In this document: positions 1 through 8,731 of the stretch, one piece after another
Layout of the letters: each line of letters opens with the position of its first letter
Numbering within the stretch: position 1 is the first letter of the stretch
Assembly (NCBI GenBank): GCA_030704615.1
Contig: CM060734.1
Span: 42,982,042-43,046,041, forward strand
Source of the DNA: Takakia lepidozioides
Taxonomy: Eukaryota; Streptophyta; Takakiopsida; Takakiales; Takakiaceae
Reading direction: 5' to 3'
Length of the DNA: 64,000 nt
Notes under the pieces: model-generated
Told to the model about the DNA's origin: nothing
What the model saw: only the letters and a program-made list of their open reading frames with translations
The model's database searches: none
Translations under genes and position numbers: made by a program

Positions 1-765
1 CCAATTCTGAAGCTCCTCTGCAGTGGGGCCCCTTGTGACACCCTGGTCATTCTCAATGGAAACGTAGAATGCTGCCGACCCCCGTCTGTACCCTTCTCTG
101 AAGTTGTGCTTCAGTCGATCGATATCCCCTGGCAGTGCTTGCCTTACAACTGGAAGGCTTACCATGCGACACAAAGGAACTTTGAGGTTCTCCGGATACA
201 CCATGGAGCCCAAAACGCGGCCTATGTTGCTATGAGTCTCTGCCAGCAACCTGTTTGCTGCTATGTTCATGTCTCGTGCGCTCATGAGCATACCCGCCAC
301 CAGTTTCTTACTTGTATCACCTCTGTCACTTCCCTCACCCCTCTCACCAGCCTGTGTACTGTCCTGGAGGTTTTGCTCCTCCGCAAGCTCCAGCAGGTTC
401 TGATCGTCGCCAAGTCGTACCACGTTATCGTCCTCTCCTTCTGTCAGTTGAATGGGCCGCCCTTCTGCAGATCCGACTCCCACATCTCCAGCGGCCTCCA
501 CCGCATCTGTGTTTTCTGAAATTGACTGCAAACCCAATATCTCCGCTTCCAGTCTCCCTAGGGGTTTTACTGGCGAAGCCATGGGCTCCTTCTGCTTTCT
601 CGGCTTCCGAACTCTAGGTGGGCTTTTCGGAGGCGATATCTGAGGTGTTGAATGAGGACTCGTCTGCCTCGATGCACTTCCACCTTGTGAGCGCAGCACC
701 CGGGCAGGAGTATCCAAAGTTGACTGTGTTGCCTCGCCCCCCTGCGATCCCTCCCCAGCTCCCAT
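1..765 (-). CDS. Unknown accessory protein of element A, partial at window edge
   Basis: An open minus-strand frame of 255 codons runs from an ATG at 763-765 to the window edge without a stop. The first 130 or so residues are low complexity, rich in S, P, Q, E and G, with a basic stretch near residue 55 (VRKPRKQKE). From about residue 150 the sequence looks folded: SARDMNIAANRLLAETHSNIG is followed by VPLCRMVSLPVVRQ and an R/K-rich helix-like segment with FREGYRRG. The last segment vaguely recalls ParB-like domains, but I do not claim a match. It is transcribed away from the palindrome array and diverges from the transposase. In element C the gene in the equivalent place ends in a methyltransferase-like fold, so this may be the N-terminal part of such a protein. 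That is inference from architecture only. Confidence 0.6.
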   Translation of the reverse strand, partial: MGAGEGSQGGEATQSTLDTPARVLRSQGGSASRQTSPHSTPQISPPKSPPRVRKPRKQKEPMASPVKPLGRLEAEILGLQSISENTDAVEAAGDVGVGSAEGRPIQLTEGEDDNVVRLGDDQNLLELAEEQNLQDSTQAGERGEGSDRGDTSKKLVAGMLMSARDMNIAANRLLAETHSNIGRVLGSMVYPENLKVPLCRMVSLPVVRQALPGDIDRLKHNFREGYRRGSAAFYVSIENDQGVTRGPTAEELQNW

Positions 766-1429
766 GTCAAACAAACAGGAAAACATGAGACACTGCACGC
801 CAAAAAAAAGGTGTAAAAGGAATATTGCGTATGGAGTGCTTCACATCCGCGAAGCACGAATCTCTCACTGGTGGGCGATCCGAGTCTCCGGATAACGAGG
901 TCTGCATTTCATGCATGAGACGGAGCTTAAGTCGTGTCGTCGGCGGCTTCCCAAAATCCCGCGTCCTCCTCTTTGCCGGAGTCGCCTGACCTTCCACAAA
1001 CTCTATGCTACCACTATGCCGCATAAGGAGAGGAAACGCAGGAGAACGTCACTGCAGAAGGGCAAGGAGCGAGAGAGCGAAGCGGTGGAACATGCAACCA
1101 CTATGCACGAGCAGATGCGTAAGCAGCCACGTCTCCCGAAGCGTTGCCACCGTCCACACTTTTTGCCGTATGGGTGATGAAGAGATTGTGACCCCTGACA
1201 CGTTCGCACGGATGAAGTCGACTGGAACACGACGCGTGCCAGTTCCAGCCACCAGTACAAGACGGTTTATCCGAATTGCGGCACCGAAATACCTTCCGTT
1301 CACCGGATGCTGTTCCCGGAGCAGCCGGCATTGAATGAAATATCCGCACATCATGAAACCCAACCGCCATGAAAATCCCCTGCCTATGACATTCAACAGT
1401 CAGGTCGGTACGTTTCAACAGCGGACGGA
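766..1429. other. Spacer with no gene seen
   Basis: Between the leftward gene and the palindrome array. Several short frames overlap on both strands but none has recognisable content or matches another copy in the window. It presumably holds the promoter and 5' leader of the 1-765 gene; no clear TATA box was identified. Confidence 0.5.
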
Positions 1430-3030
1430 TGAATTTCGGCGCCGAAATTCATCCTATTCAAGTGCTTTCATACACAAACTTACGAATTTCGGCGCCGCAA
1501 TTCATCGCTTCCGAAGTCCTCATCCGTCATGAGCAAACCTGTCAGTGGGATATCGGAGCCGGAATTAATTCCGGGACAGTGAAAACGGTTGCACTTGGGC
1601 ACATTTCATCCATATTTCGGCGCCGAAATTCATTACGAATATCTCCGTCCGCGCGTAGACGAGGTGAAATCATCATTATTTCGGCGCCGAAATTCATCCA
1701 GAGCGAAGACTAAATTGGCACCATGCTACGCTTTGCCGCCATCATTGCCCCTGACGGATGCTGTCCATGCCTGTTGGACTTGCCATTTGTGGACATTTAA
1801 CTATAATTTCGGCGCCGAAATTATACTTTATGTGCGGCAACGTCCCGTGCGAAAAAGACCACTTAATGGATACTGTCGGTTTCAAATGAAAAAAAACGGC
1901 TAAAATGCAATTAATTTTGACAGAAGTGGTTTAATATGCCGATTTCTCCATTAAATGCAGAATATTCCTGTTATATTCGTCGGAACGGGGTATTTCCAAC
2001 GATTTACGGAAAATTATCATCCAAAAGCAAAAAGTAAGTGCCGGGTTTGGACGAATTTCGGCGCCGAAATTCATCCGTCGCATAGAAAATGTAATATTAG
2101 AGTTACTCATTGCGGACAGTAAGGATGAATTTCGGCGCCGAAATTGATCCATTTCAAAGAAAAATAAATATTGGAGGGAGGGCATTGGATGAATTTCGGC
2201 GCCGAAATCCGGCGCTCAAACCCTGAAAAGAATTTGGAGGGATGAAGTCGGCTGAATTTCGGCGCCGAAATTCATTGCTCGCGAAGAAAAAAAAAAATTT
2301 CGGGAGGACTTCGGATGAATTTCGGCGCCGAAATTCATTGCTCGCGAAGGAAAATAAAAAAATTCGGGAGGACTTCGGATGAATTTCGGCGCCGAAATTC
2401 ATTGCTCGCGAAGGAAAATAAAAAATTTCGGGAGGACTTGGAATGAATTTCGGCGCCGAAATTCAATGCTCGCGAAGAAAAAAAAAAATCGGGAGGATTT
2501 CGGTTGAATTTCGGCGCCGAAATTCATTGCTCGCGAAGAAAAAGGAAAATTAAAAGGGAGTACTTGGATGAGATTCGGCGCCAAAGTTCATCTGTCGCAA
2601 AGAAAAATAAAAACAGAAAGGACTTCCGATGAATTCTGGCACCGAAATCCATCCGCAGGGCAGCAGAATTAGGGTCGGAAAAGGAGATGAAGAATGAATT
2701 TCGGCGCCGAAATACATCCATTCTGCCGATTCAGGATTACTGTCATTCGGAAGTCGGCACCGATATCCGGACACGTGGTCAATCACGACTGTAATCAGGA
2801 ACACATTCATCCGTATTTTGGCATCTAAATTCAACCCATATGTGCAGATACAATTTAATGAAGAAGAAGTTCATCCGAATTTCGGCACCGAAATCCATCC
2901 GTTGGGTGCTTGGTCAGTTTAATGAGGTAAACAAATTACGATTTCTGTTGCCAGAATTCATCCCTTGGCTTCCAAAGCTGTTACATGACAGAGATGTTCA
3001 TCCAGATTTCGGTGCCGAAATTCATGGGAA
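1430..3030. repeat. Left palindrome array of element A (core AATTTCGGCGCCGAAATT)
   Basis: About twenty copies of the 18-bp perfect palindrome AATTTCGGCGCCGAAATT, usually flanked by G...C. Clear copies lie near 1433, 1487, 1613, 1678, 1806, 2053, 2128, 2190, 2253, 2313, 2380, 2445, 2504 and 2697, with decayed copies at 1555, 2570, 2632, 2747, 2814, 2878 and 3005. From about 2190 to 2700 the copies sit in a tandem unit of roughly 60-66 bp whose spacer contains GCTCGCGAAG, an A-run and GGGAGGAC. Outside that block the spacing is looser and the spacers are unrelated, so the palindrome itself is what is conserved. It lies between divergent genes and immediately upstream of the transposase. Confidence 0.95.
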
Positions 3031-3273
3031 GGCCTGATTTATTGTACCCCAAGTGGTTGTACATTACAATTCAGGCACCAAATATCCGATGTGAACTTGC
3101 TGTTTTCGTCCGTTTTTTTAACGTACGTTACACACCTTCATCTTTACGTGCACTGATCACCCATCCTGTTGGATACGGAATCCTCCAGAAAATCATTTGT
3201 GTTATTAGGTAGGACACACTCTTCTCATTGCAGGACTTCGCTGCGGAGCGTACCGAGAGGTCCCGTCTTCAAA

Positions 3274-6200
3274 ATGGACTCCCGTGTTTGGGTCAACGTG
3301 TACTTCCATCCTGATTCTCTGAAAGCTAAAATACCCTGCGACCAAGGATTTGCGATTGTCACTGAGCAGTACTTGTGTGTGAAGTTCGGGCTCCGCCCTG
3401 GAACGGTGTTTTTGGAAGAGGAGACGAAGGATGCTTATGGAAATTTTCTGGAAAGTGCCGTCATTCTGCATGCAGATTTCGGAAAAGGCAAAGAGTGGCG
3501 GCTCCCAGCTTCTGAATCCATCCGGTACAGTGCCATTGGTGAAATCGTGCCTAAAGAGTTCCCACGCTGGAACTTGGTTGATCCTCCTTCCACAAGAGGG
3601 TCTGGCGTGCAAGATGTGAAGGATGTGGGCACCTCTTCACAAGCAGAGAAGCCCAAACATGTGAAAAGGGAAATCCAGGAAAACAGGGAAACAGTCGTCC
3701 ACGACTTATCCAGTGACGATGAAGACTGTATGGTCCTTCCATCGTATGTTTCGAAGTCGTCCGTCACTAGGAGTGTTCAGCATACACCGTCCGACTCAAC
3801 TTCCGTCCGCTCAGTAATCGACATATTGCGGAGGATGAAGACAACGGGTTCCCGCTCCAGTGACCTTCTTAGGCTTGATTACGACAAAACTCCAATCCAT
3901 TCTGTGGAAACTTTGCCTGATGTTGTGGATGGGAATGCTATCTACGAGTTCCCTCCAGTGCCGGCAGGCGCAGGCCCAGACGGCATGCTCGCAGGAATGA
4001 ACAGGAAACATGACGGCCACCCTTGGTGTGTCACCAAAACTTCATCGTCCAACCTGGGTGATGGAGTTCGAGTGAGATATGTATTGTGTGCTGGGCATCT
4101 TAAATGTTTCTCGAGCACATGTTACCATTACACTAGCAAAGGCACCAGGAATGAGACTGACTGGATTGGCAATTCGTCGACCCCATTTTGGCCTCAAGGT
4201 AGAGTTCCTGCAGGGACGTTCAAGTGTGCCCATTGCAACGCAGCCCCTACGTGCATGGCAGTGTGCAACGCCAAGCAGTACTACGTCGGGACCGTCGGCC
4301 CAGCGTGCACCAGAGCATGCATTCACATCGGAAAGCATGAGCACCCCCTCGCCAGAGGCAATTGCAGAGTCGCTTTTCAACAAGCCCAGGATATTATCAA
4401 GGAGGAGGTGAGGTTGAGGCCGGGTGCAAAACCAAAGCAGATACAGCTCGCATCGGCACATAGGATTGCAATTGGCAGAATAATGTCGGAGGACGGAAGC
4501 ACAAGAGAGAAGCTGGGCGAGGGGGACATGAAGGACCTGCTGGAAGCTGTCTCCCATGTGTGCAGCCCCAATGTCAGGAACCACATTGTCAGCTGCAAGA
4601 AACGAATCGGAAGAGGATCAGACATGCACTCCATCTTGGAAGTGAAGCGCACATGCGGCTACGACTTCATCCAAGGCAGCTTCTTTCCTGGTCAAGGCTC
4701 GGAGACGGACAGGTGCTTCATATTTAAGATGTCAACGTGCGGACCGGGGAGCGGCGTCGATTTGGTGAAGCGGATGACCAGTGGAGACCTCTCAAATTGT
4801 TGGGTCATGTTCGACCACATCCGGCGAATTACCAACCACGATTGGGTGACAATGGGGGCACATGTATACGACCCACATTGCAGAAAGTTGATGACCATTG
4901 CTATCTGCGAAATGAAGGGAGAAGACACAGATTCGGAGTTGCATATGTGGCGCGGAATTAATGAGCAAATGGCGAGAGCCAAGTTGCCCCCTCCCGATTT
5001 TAGGGGCTTCATGGCTGACAATGCCCAGGCAAACTGGGCTGCAGTTAGGAGGGTATATGGGGACGACCCAAAGACTCCAATGGAAGGAAAGGAGAGATCT
5101 TGCGGGTTCCACTTCATGCAGAGTTTGACGCAAAACACGAAAAGGTTCGTGGCGTCACGCCACCGGCAGGATCATATCAGTATGTGCCTAGCGTGGAAAA
5201 ATGCGAATTCCATCGACGAGGCGGAGACCGAGTTTGCAACCATACGCGCCTGGTGGGTGTCTTCAGGGGCAGTGGATGTGAAAGATCAGCCAGAACTGCA
5301 AACGTGGCTTGCGTGGTGGCATTATAGATTCCGCCAGTTTGGAGACTACATGAGACAGGTAACACATTTCTGTACTTGACAATTGTTCTGTTTTGTGCTT
5401 GGACATTCTCCACAATCAGTGACATATCTAATTTCCTTCAACAGGACATGAGCTTGGAGGATGACACGGATATGCCGACGACGAACATGGCCGAATCGGT
5501 GCACTCTTCCTGGCGTGCTTCCTCTGCAGCACATCTCGTTGACATGTTGACAGCAACAACAGAAGATATTGTGAGGGCCATCATGCAACAATCTCATTAC
5601 TACCAGTTTCTGGGAGGAAAGCAATGGGGTATCGGACCAGACAGGCAGGAGATGCTGATGAGGGCGGCGCATCGTTCGACCGATCCCAAAAAATGGACTG
5701 CTGCATTGCGGGAAACAATAAGGTCAACGCCGTTACACAGTCGGGGGAACTGCCTGGAGGGCGATGTCCGCAGCCGGCCGGTGAAGAGAAGAATTGAGGA
5801 CATGCCCGGAGGGGATGGGGATTCATGGAGATCAGATATGAACATCCGCACTCAACCTCGGGGCGCAACGATGTTGCGTCCCACGCCTCCACGAAGCAGG
5901 ACTCGTACCCCCTCTCCTGCAGCATCCATGGAATCGCTGCCAGACTCGGGACAACATGCCGAGGATGGGCATGTTGCTCCTGTTTTCGTTACCCAATACA
6001 ACATTCCAATCGTGGAGCGAGATGTGTCGGCCTCGCAGTGGAGAATTGCACGGACCCGTCCGACATTTCGTGGCAAATGTTGTGCTGTTCGTGTCGACAC
6101 CAACCAGAGATGCAATGAGATGATTCGGAGGAGCCCGCAGGGCGGTGTGCCTGCCCCTTGCTTCACAGGGAGATTTGTGTGCGCAAAGTTTGTGGAGGCC

Positions 6201-6872
6201 ACACTGAAGGAGTTTTGGTTCTGCAGGCACGACATCATGTCGTGTGTGTTCGGCAAGCCCAAGTATGGTGTACAAGGCATGCCTGAACCACCGGCAGTCT
6301 GGCCTGTGGCAAGTGGTACAGATCTTACCCTGGAGGAGGCAGACGCTCTAGGAAGTGCAGGGTTTCGACTGGTGGAGAGGACAGACGTTCCACGAAATCC
6401 AATTCCCAATCGTCATCCTCCTCCCACGAGAAGCTCTTCGCCCCGCATACCGGTGGGTGACCCCGCAGCTTGGCCCACCCATCGGTGGGGTAAACTGAAA
6501 AGACGGCGGCCACCAACAAAGGCGAACGACACCAGGATGGCCAACGCTCTTGCAATGCCCTGCATAGTGCAAGGTTGCAGGGATGTTCCTCACCCCGGGA
6601 TGGGGCGCATATTTCAGTTGTCAACAGCCGGGTCTGCTGCGCGCAGTGTCGTGTATGCAATCACGGTTTCACAGTACCCAGCTTGCAACTGTGAGGACTT
6701 CCTTGTTATGGAATCGAAGAATGCAGCATACGTCCCCTGCAAACACCTTTATTACATTTTTATGAAGCGCATGAGTTGCATATCCGCAGTGGACGTCTTC
6801 ATCCATGCTCCAACACTGAGTTTCAACGAGCTGCACAAGGCCCTACGGCAGGATACTGGTCGGACTGCTTGA
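3274..6872 (+). CDS. MULE-like transposase with SWIM zinc finger (two exons)
   Basis: Exon 1 is 3274-5358 and exon 2 is 5445-6872. The 86-bp intron starts GTAACA, ends TTCAACAG and is phase 0, giving about 1170 residues. I start at 3274 because its ATG has A at -3 and G at +4; an in-frame ATG at 3169 would add 35 residues lying in array-like DNA. The middle is Cys/His-rich, ending in HIGKHEHP, like the zinc-binding region upstream of MULE cores. Candidate catalytic residues are D514 (VMFDHIRR), D582 (FMADNAQANW) and E712 (MAESVHSSW); the intron falls between the second Asp and the Glu. The SWIM finger is C1109-x-C1111-x15-C1127-x-H1129. SWIM fingers typically follow the DDE core in MULE transposases. 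The protein should cut and join element ends in the nucleus. No inactivating change was seen, so this copy may be functional. Confidence 0.85.
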
Positions 6873-7328
6873 CATTCCACATTCGGGAAGGAGAAAGTGG
6901 CAATTATATTACATTCATCTTCTTGCACCCTATTTTTTTGTGAGGAATTATACACTTGGTGGTGCCGCATCGCCATGGCTACATGTGAATTTCGTCCACC
7001 TTTATGAGAAGACTCCAATTTGCTACAAATACATTGTTACTGTTCTGCAAATGTGATGCCTTTACAAGATTGCTAGTTCTGTGTCCCAGTGGGAAGGGTC
7101 CTACTGCACATTCCAGCATTTGCATACTGCACCTTGTGCAAACAGCAATCCATACGACAAAGGACACGTCCCAGCATACTGGCAGTGAATTGCAAAAAAC
7201 CTTAACAGAAGATTATCGAAGCATGTATATTCCCCATATGGCACAGGGAAGCTGCTTGATTTCTGAATGAAAATGTATGTGCCATGAGTGTCAGCGAGTT
7301 GAAACATGTCTACTCTAGCATGCAAGAC
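6873..7328. other. Spacer between convergent genes, no gene seen
   Basis: AT-richer stretch between the stop of the transposase and the stop of the leftward unknown gene. It should hold the 3' untranslated regions of both. No convincing frame or repeat was found. Confidence 0.5.
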
Positions 7329-7928
7329 CTATGGTCCCCTCGCCCAAGAAGAAGGAACTCGAACTGGCCTCTCAAGGACCTCCTCAGTGACCGGGTGCCT
7401 ATATTTGAACAAAATGTCAGTGGTTTCTGTCGCCCGGTTGAAACTAACGAGGATGTCGTGTTTATCGATAGCGCCCCCTTGGTAGAAGGACATTTTCACA
7501 GTGGGCCCTGTGTTCCCCTCCTCCTCATCCTCATAACTGAAGAGAATGTCCCCACTTTCCGAGCCAGTCCGTCCACGCGTAAAGTTTTCACCTATGCACT
7601 CATCATACGTCCACTCGCAACAATTCCAGCGATACAGCAACGCTGTGCGTGATCTGTTCGGCTCCCACACATGCGGAAAGTCCAGGTCCATGATGCGTAG
7701 GAACCACCTGCTCCCCAGCCGGGGTCCAGGAGAATCGTGCAATCCTGCAAGAAACTCCATTGCTCTCAGCTGGACAAGTCGAGGATCGTCCCTGTAAACA
7801 TCCAGGAAGACAATGATGTCGTCTGCTTTCGGGAAAATGACTCCCGTCTGGCGTCGATAGATGTGATTCGGGCACGACATGGCCTCACGACACAGCACGA
7901 ACTCAAAGCAGGGAGGAGATGGGCACAA
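7329..7928 (-). CDS. Unknown protein encoded in element A
   Basis: A 199-residue frame from an ATG at 7926-7928 to a stop at 7329. The composition is that of a real globular protein, with hydrophobic and aromatic blocks (DDIIVFLDVY, GSRWFLRIMDLDFPHVW, ALLYRWNCCEWTYDE), a central acidic loop (SYEDEEEG) and a C-terminal half that could be beta-rich. I recognise no family. It is convergent with the transposase, and its start lies about 70 bp from the right palindrome array, so that array may contain its promoter. Upstream exons cannot be excluded. Element B has no counterpart between its transposase and its end, so the gene is either optional or has been lost there. Confidence 0.5.
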   Translation of the reverse strand: MCPSPPCFEFVLCREAMSCPNHIYRRQTGVIFPKADDIIVFLDVYRDDPRLVQLRAMEFLAGLHDSPGPRLGSRWFLRIMDLDFPHVWEPNRSRTALLYRWNCCEWTYDECIGENFTRGRTGSESGDILFSYEDEEEGNTGPTVKMSFYQGGAIDKHDILVSFNRATETTDILFKYRHPVTEEVLERPVRVPSSWARGP

Positions 7929-7998
7929 CAGAGAAGAGTGAAGAGCAAAATGAGAGCAAGGCCTCCCTCACCGTAAGGCGGGTATTTGCTCTCCGACG

Positions 7999-8470
7999 CC
8001 CAATTTCGGCGCCGTTATTACATGGAGTGCGGAAGCTTCAGCCGAGAATTTTGTTTCCGCAGGTCAATTTCGGCGCCGTTATTGGTTGCAATCCCCAGCC
8101 TTCAGCCGGGTATTTGGTTTCCGGACCCAATTTCGGCGCCGTTATCGGCTGCACTCCGGTGGCTTCAGCCGAGTATTTGGTTTCCGGGGCCCATTTCGGC
8201 GCCGTTATCGCCTGCACTCCGGAGGATGCAGCCGGGTATTTGGTTGGCAGAGCCCAATTACTTTCACCGTTGTTGGCTTCACTCCCGAGCCTTCAGCCCG
8301 CTATTTCTTTTCCTGTGCCCAATTACGGCGTCGTTATACCCAACCATCCTGCACTTCTGCAATAGTACTATCCACGGTTATAGGTCGCCATTGCGTTTTC
8401 GGAGTCTGCAAACCCGGATCCTAATTCCGCTTGCGTCTCTGCCTCTGGGATAATTTCGGTGCCGTTATTG
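7999..8470. repeat. Right palindrome array of element A (AATTTCGGCGCCGTTAT units)
   Basis: Tandem units of about 62-63 bp carry AATTTCGGCGCCGTTAT. Clear copies are near 8000, 8066, 8128 and 8190, decayed ones near 8253 and 8318, and an isolated one at 8452. The spacer contains a CAGCC-rich segment and GGTATTTGGTTTCCG. The left arm and central CGGCGCCG are the same as in the array at 1430-3030, but the right arm differs (GTTAT in place of GAAATT). Two independently amplified arrays with one core, on either side of a transposase, fit transposase binding sites near the element ends. Confidence 0.9.
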
Positions 8471-8483
8471 CCCAGAATTCAGT

Positions 8484-8731
8484 TATTCTATGACCTGGCC
8501 TGGCGGTCCATGAGCCTGGGCTCCAAGTCATGAGCGTACACTGGTACTCATGAGCGGAGTGCTTCCAGCATGAGCGCGGAAATCTTCGATTTTTGATTAT
8601 TTTATAGTTTTTGGCCCGAAAAAAATCTGCCGAAATTCGAAGTGTGTTACTTTGCGGCTCATGGGTTAGCCATGCCCGCTCATGAGCTCATGAGCTCACC
8701 ACTCATGAGCTCATGGAATAGCAACCCCCCC
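8484..8731. repeat. TGAGC-rich terminal region and right end of element A
   Basis: About ten copies of TGAGC or its complement lie in two groups (8508-8575 and 8658-8715), several as the 10-bp palindrome GCTCATGAGC. The region ends with CATGGAATAGCAACCCCCC, where sequence homologous to other retroelement copies begins. Read inward on the minus strand, the end is GGGGGTTGCTATTCCATGAGC, close to the boundary at 62477-62497. Confidence 0.75.

Larger units (their letters stand above)
1..8731. mobile_element. MULE-like transposon, element A (left end outside window)
   Basis: Composite element delimited on the right at about 8725-8731, where a run of C meets the interrupted 3' ORF of retroelement copy Y. 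From left to right it holds a leftward gene (1-765), a palindrome array (1430-3030), a rightward SWIM/MULE transposase (3274-6872), a leftward unknown gene (7329-7928), a second array with the same CGGCGCCG core (7999-8470) and a TGAGC-rich end (8484-8731). The shared palindrome core on both sides of the transposase and the abrupt junction with Y argue that this is one element. The left end and target duplication lie outside the window. Membership of the 1-765 gene is inferred from position and from comparison with element C. Confidence 0.7.

Noticed and set aside
1429-2834. Frames with repeated FRRRNS or NFGAEI peptides
   Set aside because: Translations of the palindrome array; the peptide repeats follow from the DNA repeat.
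1430-3030. CRISPR-like array
   Set aside because: Regular palindromic repeats with spacers, but the spacers are themselves repetitive, there are no cas genes, and the setting is a eukaryotic transposon.
3169-3273. Longer N-terminus for the transposase from the ATG at 3169
   Set aside because: The extra 35 residues overlap the tail of the array and a possible 5' intron acceptor (CATTGCAG at about 3233); the ATG at 3274 has a better context.
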